Positions 9,223 through 59,609 of a stretch of DNA of 64,000 nt are shown here, piece after piece. The DNA comes from Manis javanica. Lineage: Eukaryota > Chordata > Mammalia > Pholidota > Manidae. Where the stretch lies: positions 45,134,001-45,198,000 of the forward strand of contig NC_133167.1 in NCBI RefSeq assembly GCF_040802235.1, given 5' to 3'. Made by a program: the position numbers and the translations under genes. The notes under the pieces were generated by a model. That model was not told the DNA's origin and made no database searches. It saw only the letters and a program-made list of their open reading frames with translations. Every line of letters starts with the position of its first letter. Positions within the stretch are counted from its first letter, which is position 1.

Positions 9223-9996
9223 GGTAATTTTCCTGGAGAATTTTAAGTGCCTTCTCAAGTCACCATCTATTGACAGCTTAAGAAACAGTCTATGATAACT
9301 TAGTCATTAGTTTAATCCATTTTAAGAAAATTGACACAATGGAAAAACACATACACATAATGACTTGTTTCCAAACTGACTTTTACTAATTGAAGTCATT
9401 TCTGTTTTTCAGAAATTCCAGTGGAAAATAACATTAGAGAAACTGAGTTGCATTTAAATGTCACTTAAATTCATTAGCAATGCTTTCTTCCATCTTAATG
9501 TAATTATTACATAAACGTTCTGACCACAGTTCTTCCTCATTGATATATTCAAGTCTTTCACTGATTTCTATTATCATATGATCATAATCACTATATTAAA
9601 ATATTGTATATGATATATATTGTATTCCTCAAGTTTTTAAAAAATAGCCTGGAACATTTCCAAACCTACATATCTTCATACAGTAAAAGTCAGAAAAGCA
9701 ATATTTTTAGTTGGGTAAAGATCATAAGAGTAGCAGTTTGGCACTTAGTATATAGTAGGAGTCTTTTAAAATTTCTGGATTAGAATACAAGTTCATCGTC
9801 AAAATAAAAGTAGAAATATGTCAAACATACCTATTATTAAAGTATGAATCACCAAAGCTAAAATACTCAATAAAATAATGGACTTAACTTTTTTAATAAA
9901 TATTTTTCATCTTATCATAGATACTTTTGTTCTCTTAGTTCTCAAACAAACTTCTGATGCTGGCATCTGGTTGTCTTTAAAATATTTAGCAAACAT
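9223..9996. other. Flank between provirus and CALCRL poly(A) site
   Basis: AT-rich sequence with no recognised gene or repeat. Other AATAAA hexamers on the minus strand could serve longer CALCRL transcripts, so part of this may be an alternative 3'UTR. Confidence 0.5.
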
Positions 9997-46300
<36,304 letters not shown>

Positions 46301-46337
46301 CATTAAAGTCAAAATGTGCAATATAATATAAATCAAA

Positions 46338-47700
46338 CTGCAGTAGAAAAATAAAGGAAATATAATTCATCAGTATTTATAAAATTAATACATATGATTC
46401 TCAACAGAAAATTTATTTTAAAACCACACAATTTTTCTTGAAGGATTATGTATTACAAATATTGAGAGCATCATAGCTTAACATACTAAAGAGCTTAATT
46501 AAACCCATTTTAATTTTATTTAATTAGTTTGCAAACAGGAAAACTTCTTAGATATATAAGTAATTAGACAACGTCTTGCTTTATTTGCCTTACCAAAATT
46601 GTGATAAAATGATTAAGATTATTAAAACAGTTTTACAAGAACATGAAAGCACAAATTTTGATAGCATACTTTACTATAAAGCTTATCTTTATTTCCTATA
46701 AGTATTTTTATGCTTTATAAATATATTCTTTATTTCCTATAAGTATTCATCTTATTTTCAATTGTTTGACTTTTTAATTTAAAAGGGAAAATTGTTCTTG
46801 GGCCAATTTCTTGAGAATCAACATCCATATGATCATAAAAATGGCCTTATAATTTAGTAGAAATTATTCATCATTGTAGGATTTAATTTTCTGTAACCAA
46901 GAAATAAAGGATTTTCCAAGTCATCTACATTATTAAAATAAAGTTAGAGGAGATGAACAATACCAAATTAAGTATTTCTGTTAATATTCTAATGGTATAT
47001 ACAATTCTGAGCTAATGAAAAATAGACTCTAAAACAACACCCCTTAACTTCTTAATTCTAGGAGACAAACATTGCTGGGGTAAAGCGTATGATGCTTACT
47101 CCTTATAAGGTTCATGAGTAATCTACTCTGATTGTATTTTTATGAGATCTAGATTACTATGGCATAGTCATAAAATACATTTACTTAACTGAATGTGTAA
47201 AAAATATTTTTCAATGAAGATAAAAAATTCCAACCTATAGATATTTGCCAGAGAACTCTGAACTTAGACTTAATCTTGTTAGGAAATTTGTCATGATTTT
47301 TGTTGTAGGTCAAATGTTAGAATAAGAATTATAAAAATTTTTGCCACATGTTTTATTATTTTTATTACCACATGCAATAAGAGCACACCATTAACTAGTA
47401 CATAGAATCTGTGCCATTGCTGGCTCTCCTGACTCACCTACAAGCAGCCTTTCTTTTCAATTGTAGCAATCTTCTGAATAATGTTTTCTCTTCTATCAAT
47501 TATACTGGATTTTTATTTTTAGTTGATCTTAAAAAAAATACAACCAAAAAATCAGGAAGCATTGTAGTAATTTTAGATATAAAAAATTGTAAAAGAAGGA
47601 GAACAATCAATCAAAGATTTTACAATTCACTAATTAATGAGTTGATATTTTAGTTTTTATTACATCTTGTCATGAGAAAATGTAATTTTCCAATACTTAC
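46338..47700 (-). other. CALCRL 5'UTR intron
   Basis: Lies between the 5'UTR exon and the start-codon exon. It has a spaced duplication of 'tctttatttcctataagtat' (near 46686 and 46728). Otherwise nothing is recognised. Confidence 0.6.
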
Positions 47701-47791
47701 ATGCACAATTGTCTCCAGACTCAAATCACATTTTCTCTTGAATCATATTTGACATTGTCTTAAGTAATTTCTTAAATCCAGGCGTCATGAC
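47701..47791 (-). other. CALCRL: CALCRL 5'UTR exon with upstream ORF
   Basis: A 91-base non-coding exon bordered by an acceptor (ATATTTCAG) and a donor (CAT|GTAAGT). Its sequence closely resembles the human CALCRL leader (for example GAGAAAATGTGATTTGAGTC). It holds an ATG at 47786-47788 that opens 20 codons and stops at TGA 47726-47728 inside the same exon. Confidence 0.85.
47726..47788 (-). promoter_or_regulatory. Upstream ORF in the CALCRL leader (20 codons plus stop)
   Basis: The frame runs from ATG ACG CCT to ATG TGA and has four Met codons (1, 12, 15, 20). It lies wholly in one 5'UTR exon and ends before the main start. Such uORFs usually lower initiation at the main ATG; a peptide role is not implied. 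Confidence 0.6.
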
Positions 47792-50426
47792 CTGAAATAT
47801 TGATTGATGTAATAATTTAATATTTTAATGAGCTAAAATAATTCCATGATAAATTGAACTTTTCAAAGAAAAACCACTATATACAATTTTTATTAAGCTC
47901 TTTCAATTAAAAAAAATTTCTTTTGCTTACAATATATTTTTGTTTTGTGACAAATCCTTGTTGTTTTACATTACATGGAGAAATTTACATCAATTTTTAT
48001 TTATGCAGAATGGCTGAGACACGGAGCAGTTAACTTAATATTTTATTTAAGTAAAATTCAAAGAACTAGAACATGATAAAAATAATCTCTGATCTGAAAC
48101 CATTGTTTAACCTTCCTTTGAATAACTCTTTAATCGTTTATTGGAAAGTTTTATTGGTCTTGGTTACATATATCTATTTCCCTTGCTGGTATGGCTTCTG
48201 AAAGCCAGAATCTTTTTATCTTTTGTGACTGGCAGTTAATTTACATTTGCTGTGTGAATGAATGAATAAATGAATGAAAAAAACCGAACGAGTAAAGCAC
48301 TTTAGGATTTTAAACCTTTGATCAAGAGCACTAATCATAACTATTAATTATCATTTCTTCTATTAGAAGGCTTCAGATAGTGTTTGAATATATACTGACA
48401 ATGATGATTGGGAAAGTTCTTGTTATCATTGTGTTTACTTTATTACAAAATAAGGACCTGAAAACTATTCAGTTTTTGAGTTCTGTGTACTCTTTGGGTA
48501 TTGAATAAACAGTAGTTTATTGACTATGAAAATTATAAAGATTAAGCTACTTTTAAAATATTGACTGTTCATATTTTTCTATATTAAATATATGTATAGA
48601 AATATACAGATTAGAATGTAAAGAAGTATTATTCTATTTGGAATTCAGACAGGTTTTTTTTTGAAACAGTGCTTTGGTGATTTAACACGAGTCAGGATCA
48701 AATTACCTTTAATATATACACGGCTTCAAAAATTGAAGGGGAAAGTGCTTCAAAAAACATCTTTGGAGTTTTCCCAAACACAACTATTTGAAAAACATTT
48801 CATCCAACACTGGCAGTTATTTTTGTTGCTTATCTAATAGGCTTCAAAATCACAGTTCCACAAAGTATTCTAGTGAAATATATCTTAGTGTTCACTAAGG
48901 TCATCCTGGCACCAATAATTTAAGAGTATTCTGTTCAACTCACAAAATATTTATCAGTGGAAATAATTCCACTTTTTATAGCTTTCCTTCTTCAACCTAA
49001 TCCCTGGTAATCTGGAAAATGTGTTACTAGGAGCAAGTTTGTATTTTGCACTGTGTAAACCTGTAGCTCCTAAACAAGGGGGCAGTTCTGTGGCCCTGGT
49101 TTTTATCAAGGATGGAGCAGCAAGTTGGCGTGGCAGTCTTTCAAACACATGGTGGGCAGCTGCACTCTCCTTGAGACCTGACAATGTCCATTTTATGTGG
49201 TGAACCAATTCACTTGGGACATCTACTCTACAAAGGACCTATCAAATTTTCCTGCCAGCAGACGAATGTGGTTAATAGTAATGATGAAGGAATATCAACC
49301 CTTTTATCAAGGGTTCTGTAGGTCAGTAATGGAGGGGTTATGACTGGGCATGTAGATAATGCCATTGCATGTACATCTGAAGGTCAGTTTAGACTAAGTC
49401 TCATATTGGTAGATGTAATGGAAAGATTGCTATGAGGAGAATTATGTCTAATTCTATTCCTCTGGTTTAGCTCATTGGTTCTTTGCATACTGCCTCTAAT
49501 GTATTAATTCAGCAAGTGGTTCTCTCTTCTATACTTCGCTTATTTCAAATTGTTCTTTGCTAGAATGCATTTGATATTAACTGACCAAAGCTGTTGAGCA
49601 AATCATTGTAAATCTTTTTAGATTCTGTTAAATTATTTACTGACAATTGAGTTGCTTGTTGCCTTGTAAAATAGAGTGGTTTGCATTTAATTTTGAGGAG
49701 AAATCAAGCACATAATTGAAGTCAAGTTAAATGACTAAATCCGCCATTGGATTTTTTTCTAAGTGTTGTTATGTTTGTTTAGTAGGAAAAGAACTTCTCT
49801 AAAACTGAGAAAACTCTAAACTCTTATGTGAATTTGTAATTGCAAGGGTACTAGTAGTAGTTACTGGCATTTTCTCTTTCTAACTACTGACTTCATGGAC
49901 GCTCTAAGTACTATTTCATTTTCACTTCTCAAAATTAAAATGGAAGATTTGTTCTACTACTAGAAATAAAATTCCTTAGCTGATACACTTGGAATAAAAA
50001 ATACCTTATTTCTAAAAAGTTTCCAAGCTTCTTCCCTAATGAATCACCAATATAAAATAAAAATGATTATTTCATCACAGAAAGAACTTTGAGAAATGAA
50101 GAATGTCTTAAAACTTCAAATAACTTTTGAAATATAGCTTCCTAGTAGTTACTCAGGGCTTTAAGTAACATCATTCTGGTTTCATTTCTCAAAATTACCA
50201 TAGATCCACATCACAAGACATTTTTCATTTCCAAGACCAAATTTTTAATCAATCTTCTTAGCTTACTTCAGAATAAAACGTGTTTTGTTCTATGTAAATA
50301 AAGATCAGACTTAATCAATACTAACTTATCAGAACACAAAACTATAAATCCTATAAATACATACCAGTGCCTTACAAACCTGTAAGGCTTCTTCTTTTCT
50401 CAAATTTTATTATTCTTATACACATT

Positions 50427-50578
50427 TTCCATTAATTTCTTTTTCTTTACTATAATTCTCATTCTTAGTTGAGTCACCTAACCCTAATATTAAAAGTTAA
50501 TGTTCCATCAGTTTCTTTTTCTTTACTTTAATTCTCATTCTTAGTTGTGTCACCTAACCCTAATATTAAAAGTTAATG
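50427..50578 (+). repeat. Two-copy tandem duplication, 76-bp unit
   Basis: Copies 50427-50502 and 50503-50578 are adjacent and differ at about 4 of 76 positions by eye. Confidence 0.92.
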
Positions 50579-51324
50579 CTAACTTCAAGATTTTAAAAAA
50601 CAAACAACTTTCACCTTCTAATCCTCTATTTTCAAGATATCTTGATTTCTACAGGCTCTAAACCATATTCTCTTCATTTATTTATCTAGTCGCTATAAAG
50701 CTGGCTAACAGAAGCATTTCCCACACATATCTAATTTTCCATTAAGTATCCTGACCATTTGTGTGAACAAAGTGAAGCTGTTTCCTGTCTAAGTACACGC
50801 CTTCCTTTATGACATATTAACCTACCTACATTTCTCCTGAGTTGAAACAAGAATTAAGTGCTCTCCTCTAATGCCAAATTCAACACCTGTATGACAAATG
50901 GAAGCTTTTTTCTGTCATTCTATACTATGTGGAATAGATTGTGCCACTGAAAAATGTCAAAGAACCAAATCTTAGTTATCTTTTATTTTCTCCTCAATGC
51001 TTATTTTTTGGCAAAACCTGTCTCTGTGTTAGAATTATTCTTGCAAAATAGTGTCTTTCCTTCCAACAGAGTTTTTGAAAAAGAGATGTCAGTATAAGGT
51101 TTTAATTCCCCACTTCATCCAGGTCTGGAATGTTTCTAACACTTTCAATACACAAAGCAGTAACAAAATTTAAATATAAAGAGACTTTTACTTAAAGATC
51201 TGTGACTGATGTAAGAAACTCAAACTATAAGCCTTTTTGATAATATTGCCTGGGACTTGCATCATTTTTTAGACTACTGAATGAACAACTACCAAGTCAC
51301 TGATGTAGCATAAACTCATGTTCT

Positions 51325-51515
51325 TTAAAGTGTGGGTTCATGCATCACCAGTTTCAAAATCACCACCAGAATTTATTGAATGTATTAAAATGTCTAAGCA
51401 CTACCACAGACTCCTTGTGTCAGAGTCTTCGAGAGAGGAACCTGGGAATCTGCATTTTTTGTAAACATCCAAGGAAATTCTTGGCCTGTTAAATTTTGGG
51501 AAGCACAATATATGT
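51325..51515 (+). mobile_element. MER5-like DNA transposon remnant (hAT-Charlie)
   Basis: 'aaagtgtgggttcatgcatc', 'gggaatctgcattttttgta', and a final 'ttttgggaagcac' follow the MER5 pattern. Confidence 0.6.
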
Positions 51516-51964
51516 ATAGTATCCTCATTGGGCCATGCCGAAACCTGGACACACTTATATTACTCTGGCTCTAGGTACTAGTCAGACACTCTTAGAAAGA
51601 ACTATTTTAAGTATAAATCAAGCAAAATATTCTGCAATGTTCCCAAGCACAATTAATGTCTCAGAACTCCCTGAGCAAGTTATTCAAACATGTATTTTAA
51701 GACATATCAGGTAATGTAATTATTCCTTTTTTTGTCTGTTTGTACCACTGGCTGTGAAACACAGTAAGAATAGGACATGCATCCTGCCATCTCTGTGACT
51801 CCAAACCTTAGCAGAATGGGGGCATAAAGAGGGTATACAGCAAGTGTGTTTAGAATGGATTACTTGCAAAATGAATTTAATCAAGTTGGAGAAACCTGGT
51901 GTTTTGGGGTATTCTTAACCCTATCAAGCATATTATAATTTTCTGGTTCTTTTAAAAAAGGATC

Positions 51965-52082
51965 ATTCCTTGGATTCTACTCCAAGAAATTCAGATTCAG
52001 TTCATTTCAAATGGGGTCCAGTATAAGCATTTCGTCAAGTTCCCAGGTGATTCTAATTCAAAGCTAGAATTGAGAACCAGTG
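51965..52082 (+). mobile_element. MER5-like DNA transposon remnant
   Basis: 'agttcccaggtgattctaat' and the ending 'ttgagaaccagtg' match the MER5 end. A partial copy. Confidence 0.45.
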
Positions 52083-52139
52083 TAGACAGAAAAATTAGGT
52101 ATACACAAAATCAGCTATAATCAGCTATAAACAGAAGAA

Positions 52140-52743
52140 TCCTGTGATGTGCAGGGTAATGAGAGCCCAAATATTTCCATGTCTAGTCCCTAGCATCTGT
52201 GATTTTAAGGTTATGGACCTTAAAATGGAAAGATTATTCTGGTTTAGCATGCATAATCCTGGATGGTCTAAACTGACAATCTGAGCTCTCCGAAGTGGAA
52301 GCTGAAGGTTGAAGAGCCAGAAAGATGCACCAGAAGCAAAGGAAGCAGGAGAGAGATGGCAGCCTTTATAAGGTACTGGTGCACTGTGCCTGGCTCTACT
52401 GTACAGGAGCCCACATGCAAGGACCAGAAAGAGGCCTCCAGGAGATGAAAGTGGCCCTCAAACTCACAGCCAGCAAGGAAATGGGGACTTCAGCTATACA
52501 GCCTCAAGGAATTGAATTCTGCCATCAACCTGAATGAGTCTGGAAGTAGATTCTCTCCCAGAACTTCCAAAAGAAAACAGTACTACTAACACCTTGATTC
52601 TGTCATTATGAGACTTGAAATAGAGACACTAGCCAGCCCATGGGACCTATCGCTTATACAACTGTGGGATAATAGATGTGTGCTGTTTTAAGTTATTAAA
52701 TCTGTGGCAATTTCATATAGCCATTATAGAAAACTAACTACAA
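52140..52743 (+). mobile_element. MaLR-type (MLT1-like) LTR remnant
   Basis: The 3' part shows 'aacaccttgattctgtcatt', 'tgtgctgttttaagttatta', 'atctgtggcaatttcatata', then 'gaaaactaacta', the pattern of old mammalian MaLR LTRs. A small ORF inside is chance. Confidence 0.55.
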
Positions 52744-53139
52744 ATCCTCACCTAATCAAAAATTACATTTTCTCGTCAAACCTAAGTGGTAACTTTCTGC
52801 TTCCCAACTGGCTAGTCATACCCCCTAACCTTAGAATACACTTATTATAGAGTGAGGCAATCTCATTTGCTAGAAGAATTCTTTCCATCTGCTCCTAAAT
52901 TGCTGTGATTTTAAGAAAATGAACTCTTTTCTGCTTGGTTTACCAAACTAGGAAATGAGTACTGAACTTGATCTTTAGCTCCCTGTTTTCTATTGAATAC
53001 TTGTTAGAAATATGCAGGGGTCTGAGAGACATAGCTGCAAATTCCAGTTCTGACAATGCTTATACCACCATGCCTTTTTCTTGACCTGAAAATGGATATG
53101 CAACTAGAGTCTCAATCAATGTTGCCTAGAATTTTTATC

Positions 53140-53265
53140 ATGACTCATCTTGTCAGGTTGTTTTAAATGTTCAGTTACATGATGGGTATAAAGAACTTGT
53201 CTCATAATAAACACCCAATAGGCATTAGCCATTGCTATTATCTTTATTACTCTCATTTGAATTAG
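53140..53265 (+). repeat. MIR-like 3' remnant
   Basis: 'ataataaacacccaataggc' followed by 'attagccattgctattatc' resembles the MIR end. Confidence 0.4.
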
Positions 53266-54144
53266 TTGTGCAATGATAATATCAACTGAATGAACCAGAG
53301 AAGTCCCCATATATATTTTAGTGATTTGGACAAGATCAGCATATTTTATTATATATATTATAATACTTCACATATTTTAGATGCTTAAGGCTGACCCCAA
53401 GTTAAGAGCTCAGACTCTCTGACCCTAAATCCAGGACCTTTTTCCCCTTACCATCCTAACTCAGAATTGAGTCACTTGCTTAGAAAATTAAGGTTTAAAA
53501 GGTATAGACAGTATTCTGTATGTTTCTATTTCACTTATTCAGTTACTTCCCTTAACCATCCAATTTCACATTTCATTTCATTTTTACCCATAAAACACAT
53601 TTATATTTTCTTCCCACACAATTTCTTCTTTAAATCCTTTTCTTATTAATGTGATACTTGATTTTTTTAAAAACTTATATTAGTAAATGGCTTAACAACT
53701 CAGACTGGTCATTCTAGTAAGGTACCAAAATAAAAACCACATGTATTGTCTCTCTTTCCACTACTTTGAAATGCATTTTAAATTAAGAAATACTTGTAGA
53801 AATTCAATTAGTCCTGTTACCCCAATTATTGAGCACCTGCTTTCACTTAGTTGTGTAGGGAAGTGTAAGTGAATGTAAGTTAAGATTTCTGCCCTTAATG
53901 AAAATATATAAATCAAGTTGGAGAGCAGTAATCTTATGCTTATTCTAGAGTGTTACTTCATTACTTTTAAATACTGTCCATAGGATTCATTCATGAGACT
54001 GTGAAGGATGATTTCACCTGTATTTAAGACAGGAAGTTAGTCCTACTGTCATTCAATGAGCTTGAGCAAGTTACATATCTCCCAGGTGACTCATTTATAA
54101 AATGAAGGAGTAGGATAAAATAAATGTCAGCCTTTGGGAGGGGT

Positions 54145-54146
<2 letters not shown>

Positions 54147-54194
<48 letters not shown>
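54147..54194 (+). repeat. (TA)n microsatellite
   Basis: About 48 bases of TA. Confidence 0.96.
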
Positions 54195-54199
<5 letters not shown>

Positions 54200-55269
54200 G
54201 TTAGTATATAGGGACAGCTTTGTTCAATGTAACCAAAATCCAGAATATCCATGAAACCAAGTCATTCCTGACAGTTTTTTTTTTTTTGGCCCACAAAGAT
54301 GTTCCCTAGGTCTCTTTCCACCACTTGCCCAAAGGAGTTTGAGTTTGAATCTAAGACAAAGAAAGTGGACCATTTGGCTAGATGATTTTTCTTTTGTTAC
54401 ATGGGAAGTAGGGGAAAGGTTTCAAGGCCAAAAAAAATCACATCTTGATTCCACCTCCTCATAGACTGTCTCTTTTTAGAGCTATTCTTACTTTTGAGAG
54501 GCCTTTTGGGGAAAGTCTAGTTCTCTCTTCTCCACTGCAAAAAAATCAAAGTTAGAAAAAGCAAACACATGCTTTCATAAGACCCTTGCCAGACTTCTCA
54601 GAATGGAATCTGATCAGTTCATTGAGGCCAAACTAAACTCTTTACCATCATCACTGGAATAGTCTTAATGCTCCTGGGACTGGATTTTTTGAATTTTGTC
54701 TACTTTGGTTTTTATCTATTTTGCATTTAATGGAAAATGATCCAGACAATAATTTTTAAATTATAGAGTGTCAAAAATTATAGAGTATGTTAAGAAATGA
54801 TTCAATAATGAATAAACTCTACAAGGTAGTCAGTGAAATAGTAAGAAAGATTATCACATTTAATTCACCACAATCCTATGAATAACCTAGTATAAAACCC
54901 ATCTAATAGTCAATTTAAAAAGTCAATAAAAACTGTCTTAAAAATCTCCAGAAAGTATTTTGTTTTTGCAGAGACACCTGAGTTTAATTATAACTATTAT
55001 GTTTCACATGCTAAGAAAACATATATTGTAAATATTATCCCATTGACTAAGGATAGTTTTTCTTTTTCCAGGGAGATATTGAAATAAATAAAGTAACACC
55101 CAATTGATATTTAATAATTACTGTATAGAGGGACAATGTATAATACCAGTTACAAGTAGAGGCAGTGTTTGTACTGGTTACAAATACGAGTCAAACTTCT
55201 ACCCACCTCATTCTCAACACTTGCAAGTTCAACAACTTCTGTAAGAATAGTTTTGTCCTTTTCAAAATA

Positions 55270-55370
55270 GTTCCTATACTAGAAGGCTATTCTGAAAATA
55301 AAATGAGATAATGTACATAAGTATTTTAGAATTTAGTGAATGTTAGCTATTACTATTATCATTATATCAC
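55270..55370 (+). repeat. MIR-like 3' remnant
   Basis: 'aaaatgagataatgtacata' followed by 'gtgaatgttagctattacta' fits a MIR end. Confidence 0.45.
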
Positions 55371-57394
55371 ATTAAAATTTTGTTGAAACATAAGTGAGCT
55401 TATACTTGTTGGGAGTTATTTGCCACAGTTTCAATAGCATTAGTGATGAAAACAACCCTTTATTTCAAGGTGGTGACCATATGCATTTTGAATTATTTTA
55501 TTGTATGCAGAAATAATATTTTTTATTCTATCATTTAAATCAGTTATGTAAATATCAAGTAAAGTGAATGATTGCAAATATATTCCCAAATATGATGTCC
55601 ATCTAGTTAATATAACTGAAATTTGGAAAATTTAGCTTATAAAAACTAAAACTCGTGAATTATATGTGTACATTGTAATCAAATAACTACATCTGAAAGA
55701 CTGTAACATGCTTATCCAATTAAAAATGATATAAAACCTTCCAAATTTGACTTTAATTTTAGGTCGTCTATAATAGTCTTTACTAATATTGTATTGGAAC
55801 AAAAAAAATATTGACTCTATGCTTACTTGCTTATCTAATGAACATTCCAGGTTGAACAGTTGAATAACAGTTAAAGAGAGATAATATTGTGATTAGATTT
55901 GGGACTGTGTTTTAAACTCCAAAGTACTTACTCACAGGAATAATTTTCCCATTGTGGGCATAATTAGCTATTTTCCGGTGATCTTGGTCACCCTCTTTTT
56001 ATTTGAAAAAGGCAAGTGGCCAAATTTCAGCCCAATTAGTAAAAGATAGGAGGGAGCCTGAAAAAAATTCTTTGTACTTGATGGAAAGGTCTACCTCCAG
56101 GAGATCTAATATGGAAAGAATTGCTTGCTCAAAGAGCATAGAACAAAGCACATCTTTCCAACTCTTTGGACTAAGAGTTTTATATGTATTTTCCATCCAC
56201 AAAGTCAGGAGTCAAGTTTTATGTGAAAACATGTTTTCTTCCACAGACAACAAAATCAGAAAATAGATTATTCTGCTGGAATTTTAAGTTAACATAGTAG
56301 TCTGTCATCAAAACTATGTTATTTTTGTTATTTGGAGTTTTAAATCTTTCCTAGAAAAAAATTTATACAGAGCCTTCTAGAATATCTCAGCATTTGGGAA
56401 ACACTGGAACTGTGTTGATAACTATCGGTCCAGCATGCCTTCTTTTCTTTCCCTATTTCTTTCCAATAGGCCTCTGGTTTAAATGAGGCTGCCTTGCTGG
56501 TCACTGAAGCAAGAAGTGACAGAAATCTGGCCAGCCTAGCACAATCCTCTGATTTTGATTGGCATGGAAATGTGGTCCAGCTGCACCATCAGAGTACTCT
56601 CTGTGACATTTCTATTAGTGTTATCAGGGAAGATGTTCTCTTTCATGGGGTTGTAAAGCAAGGATGGCATGATTATGAGGCTATCCTCACACATCCTTCC
56701 TACTGTATGAAGAAAACCTATTAAAAAAACCTTAAAACCTATTAAAAAACCTTAAAGCCATTGCCAAGCAGAGACAATCAACTGAGACTGGGGGATTGGT
56801 AGAGAACTGTATGACATTATTAAAGCCCTTGAATCTGGCCACATCTGAAATCAGCTACAATAATGGACTTCCTCATCAATGTAACCAGTAAGTTACCTTT
56901 TATGCCTAAATAGGACTAATTTGGAGTTTGATCTCCTGCAGCCAACACATTTCTAACATTTTGAGAAATGCTGGTGTAGTGGAAAGATTACTAAAATGGG
57001 TCCATTTTTCATTTTGCCTAATTTACAGGGCCTGAATAGTCTTAGATTAGTCACTTTGCCAGGCATTTCCTAACCTTTAAAATAAGATGACTTCAAACTC
57101 TTTTCCATCTTGTAATCTAAATATCTACAGATTATTTTGTTTTTCACCAAAACAGGGCATCATTTTTCATTCCCAAAGCATATTCCAAGCTCAGCCAATC
57201 AGAATTCACAAGCTAACATTTTTTCCCCAAATATATCTATGAAGTGATTGTTTTTTCTAAATCTGAAATAGACTTAACAGTATATGCCCTTGGATAATCC
57301 ACAGCTAATATGTGCCTGTCATGAGATATTTATAGCCAGTCAAAAAATAAATACAACTCTTACATGAAAACATATGAATAAATTTCCATGACCT

Positions 57395-58470
57395 TGAGTT
57401 AGGCAATATTATTTTAGATATGATACCAAAAGCACAAGTGACAAAAAAAGTAGATAAATTGGACTACATAAAAATCACAACTTTGTGCTATAAATGATAC
57501 CATAAGAAAAATGAAGAAACAGCTCACAGAATGGCAGAAAAGATTTGAAAATATTTTTTACTACTCAATAGTAAAAAGACAAATAATCCAATTTAAAAAA
57601 TGGGCAAAGGATCTGAATAAACATTTCTTTACAAAAAATATACAAATGATAGTAAGCATATTAAAAAATGTTCAATGTCATTAGTCATAGGGAAATGTAA
57701 TTCAAAACCATGATAAGATACCACTTCATTCACACTAAGATAGCCATAGTAAAAAAGATAGACATTAACAAGAACTGGAAAGATATAGAGAAATTCAAAC
57801 CCTTATATATAGAAGGTAGGAATGAATGTAAAATGATGTAGCCACTTTGGAAAACAGTTTATTAGTTCTTTAAAACATTAAACATAGAATTACCACATGG
57901 CACAATTATTCCACTCTTAGATATATACATGAGAGAAGTGAAAACATATGTCCAAAAAACACTTGTACATGAATGTTCATAACAGCATTATTTTTAGTAA
58001 CCAAAAAGTGGAAACAACTTCAATGTCCATCAGTTGATGAATGGATAAACCAAATGTGGTATATCCATACAATAGAATATTATTTGGCAAAAAAAAGAAA
58101 GATGTACTAATAAATGCTACAGCATGGATAAACCTTATTAACATTATACTAAATAAAAGAAACAAATCACAAAAGATACATATTGCATGATTCCATTTAT
58201 ATGAAATGTCCATACAGACGTATCTGTTGAGACTGAGTCATATTACTGGTTACTTCTGTCTGGGAGAGAGTAGTGATGGGGAACGATTGCTAACGGGTAA
58301 AAGGATCCTTTTTAGGGTGACAAAAATATTCTAACATTAGACCGTGGTGATAATTCCACAACCCTGTGAATATACTAAAACCATTGAATTATACACTTTA
58401 GGCTGATGGACTATTTGGCAAGTTATTCATATCTTAATGAAGCTGTTTTTAAAAAAGTAAATATAAAAAA
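57395..58470 (+). mobile_element. Old L1 3' fragment
   Basis: A decayed L1 ORF2 end and 3'UTR: 'aatgtccatcagttgatgaa', 'tggtatatccatacaataga', ending 'aaccattgaattatacactt' and 'cttaatgaagctgtt' with an A-rich tail. Many stops. Confidence 0.85.
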
Positions 58471-58529
58471 TAGTGTGTATATCTAAGGCAAGACTTATTA
58501 TGCTGAGCAGAACATCTAGTTTTCCTTTC

Positions 58530-58622
58530 TAAGAAGTGGTATCTTATCATGGTTTTAAATTGCATTTCCCTATGACTAATGACATTGAACATTTTTTCAT
58601 ATGTTTACTATCATTTGTCAAT
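58530..58622 (-). mobile_element. Short inverted L1 fragment
   Basis: 'atggttttaaattgcatttc', 'cctatgactaatgacattga' is L1 ORF2 read in reverse, opposite to the neighbouring copy. Confidence 0.65.
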
Positions 58623-59278
58623 ATATAAATAATATACACATTATAAAACAAAACACACTGACCAAACAACCTGCCTCATTCACAGAGCATCCCATGGGTG
58701 TAAACTCTTGAATTGTTCTATCAATTTGAGGCATCATCTCATGTTCAACATCAATCCAAATATTAACTCTATTTTACATGTTTAGAACTGTTTTGATTTG
58801 TAAGTACATTTTCTTTGAAACTTGCTTTCAAAGCCTATTTTACAACTCATACACAAAAATGTCCTACTTCCTTTGAGAAATTTTAGTTAATAAAAAATAA
58901 CCATTATATGTAATTGAGGCAAAAGATATAGTGATATACTTAGAAAATTTCCCTTAGGTTTAAATAAGATCTATAATTGTTCATCTCTTTTCTCTTGTCA
59001 GTTATTTCTTTTGTTACATTTCTACAGTCTTACTTCATTTTCTTAGATGAGTGGAAAACTGACAGCTTATATACCAATAAAGTAGATATTTTTATTTCAT
59101 TTGTGACATATTTTAATTGTTATAAAAAATGAACAATATACAGGGATATTAAGAAAGCAAGAAAGAGAAATGATTGAACTTTAGTTCATTCTTAGAAATT
59201 AAACTAGGTTAAAATCTTATCCTGACTATTTCCCTTCTATGAAGTCACTACTAGGTAAAAGAAAAGTAATGAAAGTGT

Positions 59279-59391
59279 GGATAGAAGGAAGGGTGGATGG
59301 AAGGAAGGAAGAAAAGAAGGAAGGATGGAGGGAGGTAGAGAAGAAGGAAGGAAAGAAGGAAGAGAGAGGGAGGGAAGAAGGAAAGAGAAAA
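59279..59391 (+). repeat. Purine-rich (GGAA)n microsatellite
   Basis: About 110 bases of gga/gaa-rich repeat. ORFs across it are compositional. Confidence 0.92.
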
Positions 59392-59609
59392 ATCAATCTG
59401 TGTGTCTCTGGTAAATGCACACTTTATTTACAATTAACTGTTTTTTCAATTGTTTTTATAAAAAAGCAAACAGAATGTCGATAACACTGAAATTTGTTCC
59501 TTTACAGGCTATTTCTTACAACCACTAGACATAATTCCATCTTAGTAATTTAAATATTTTCATTTATTTACTCATTCAAATCTTTATTTAGAACCCAATG
59601 TATTATAAA

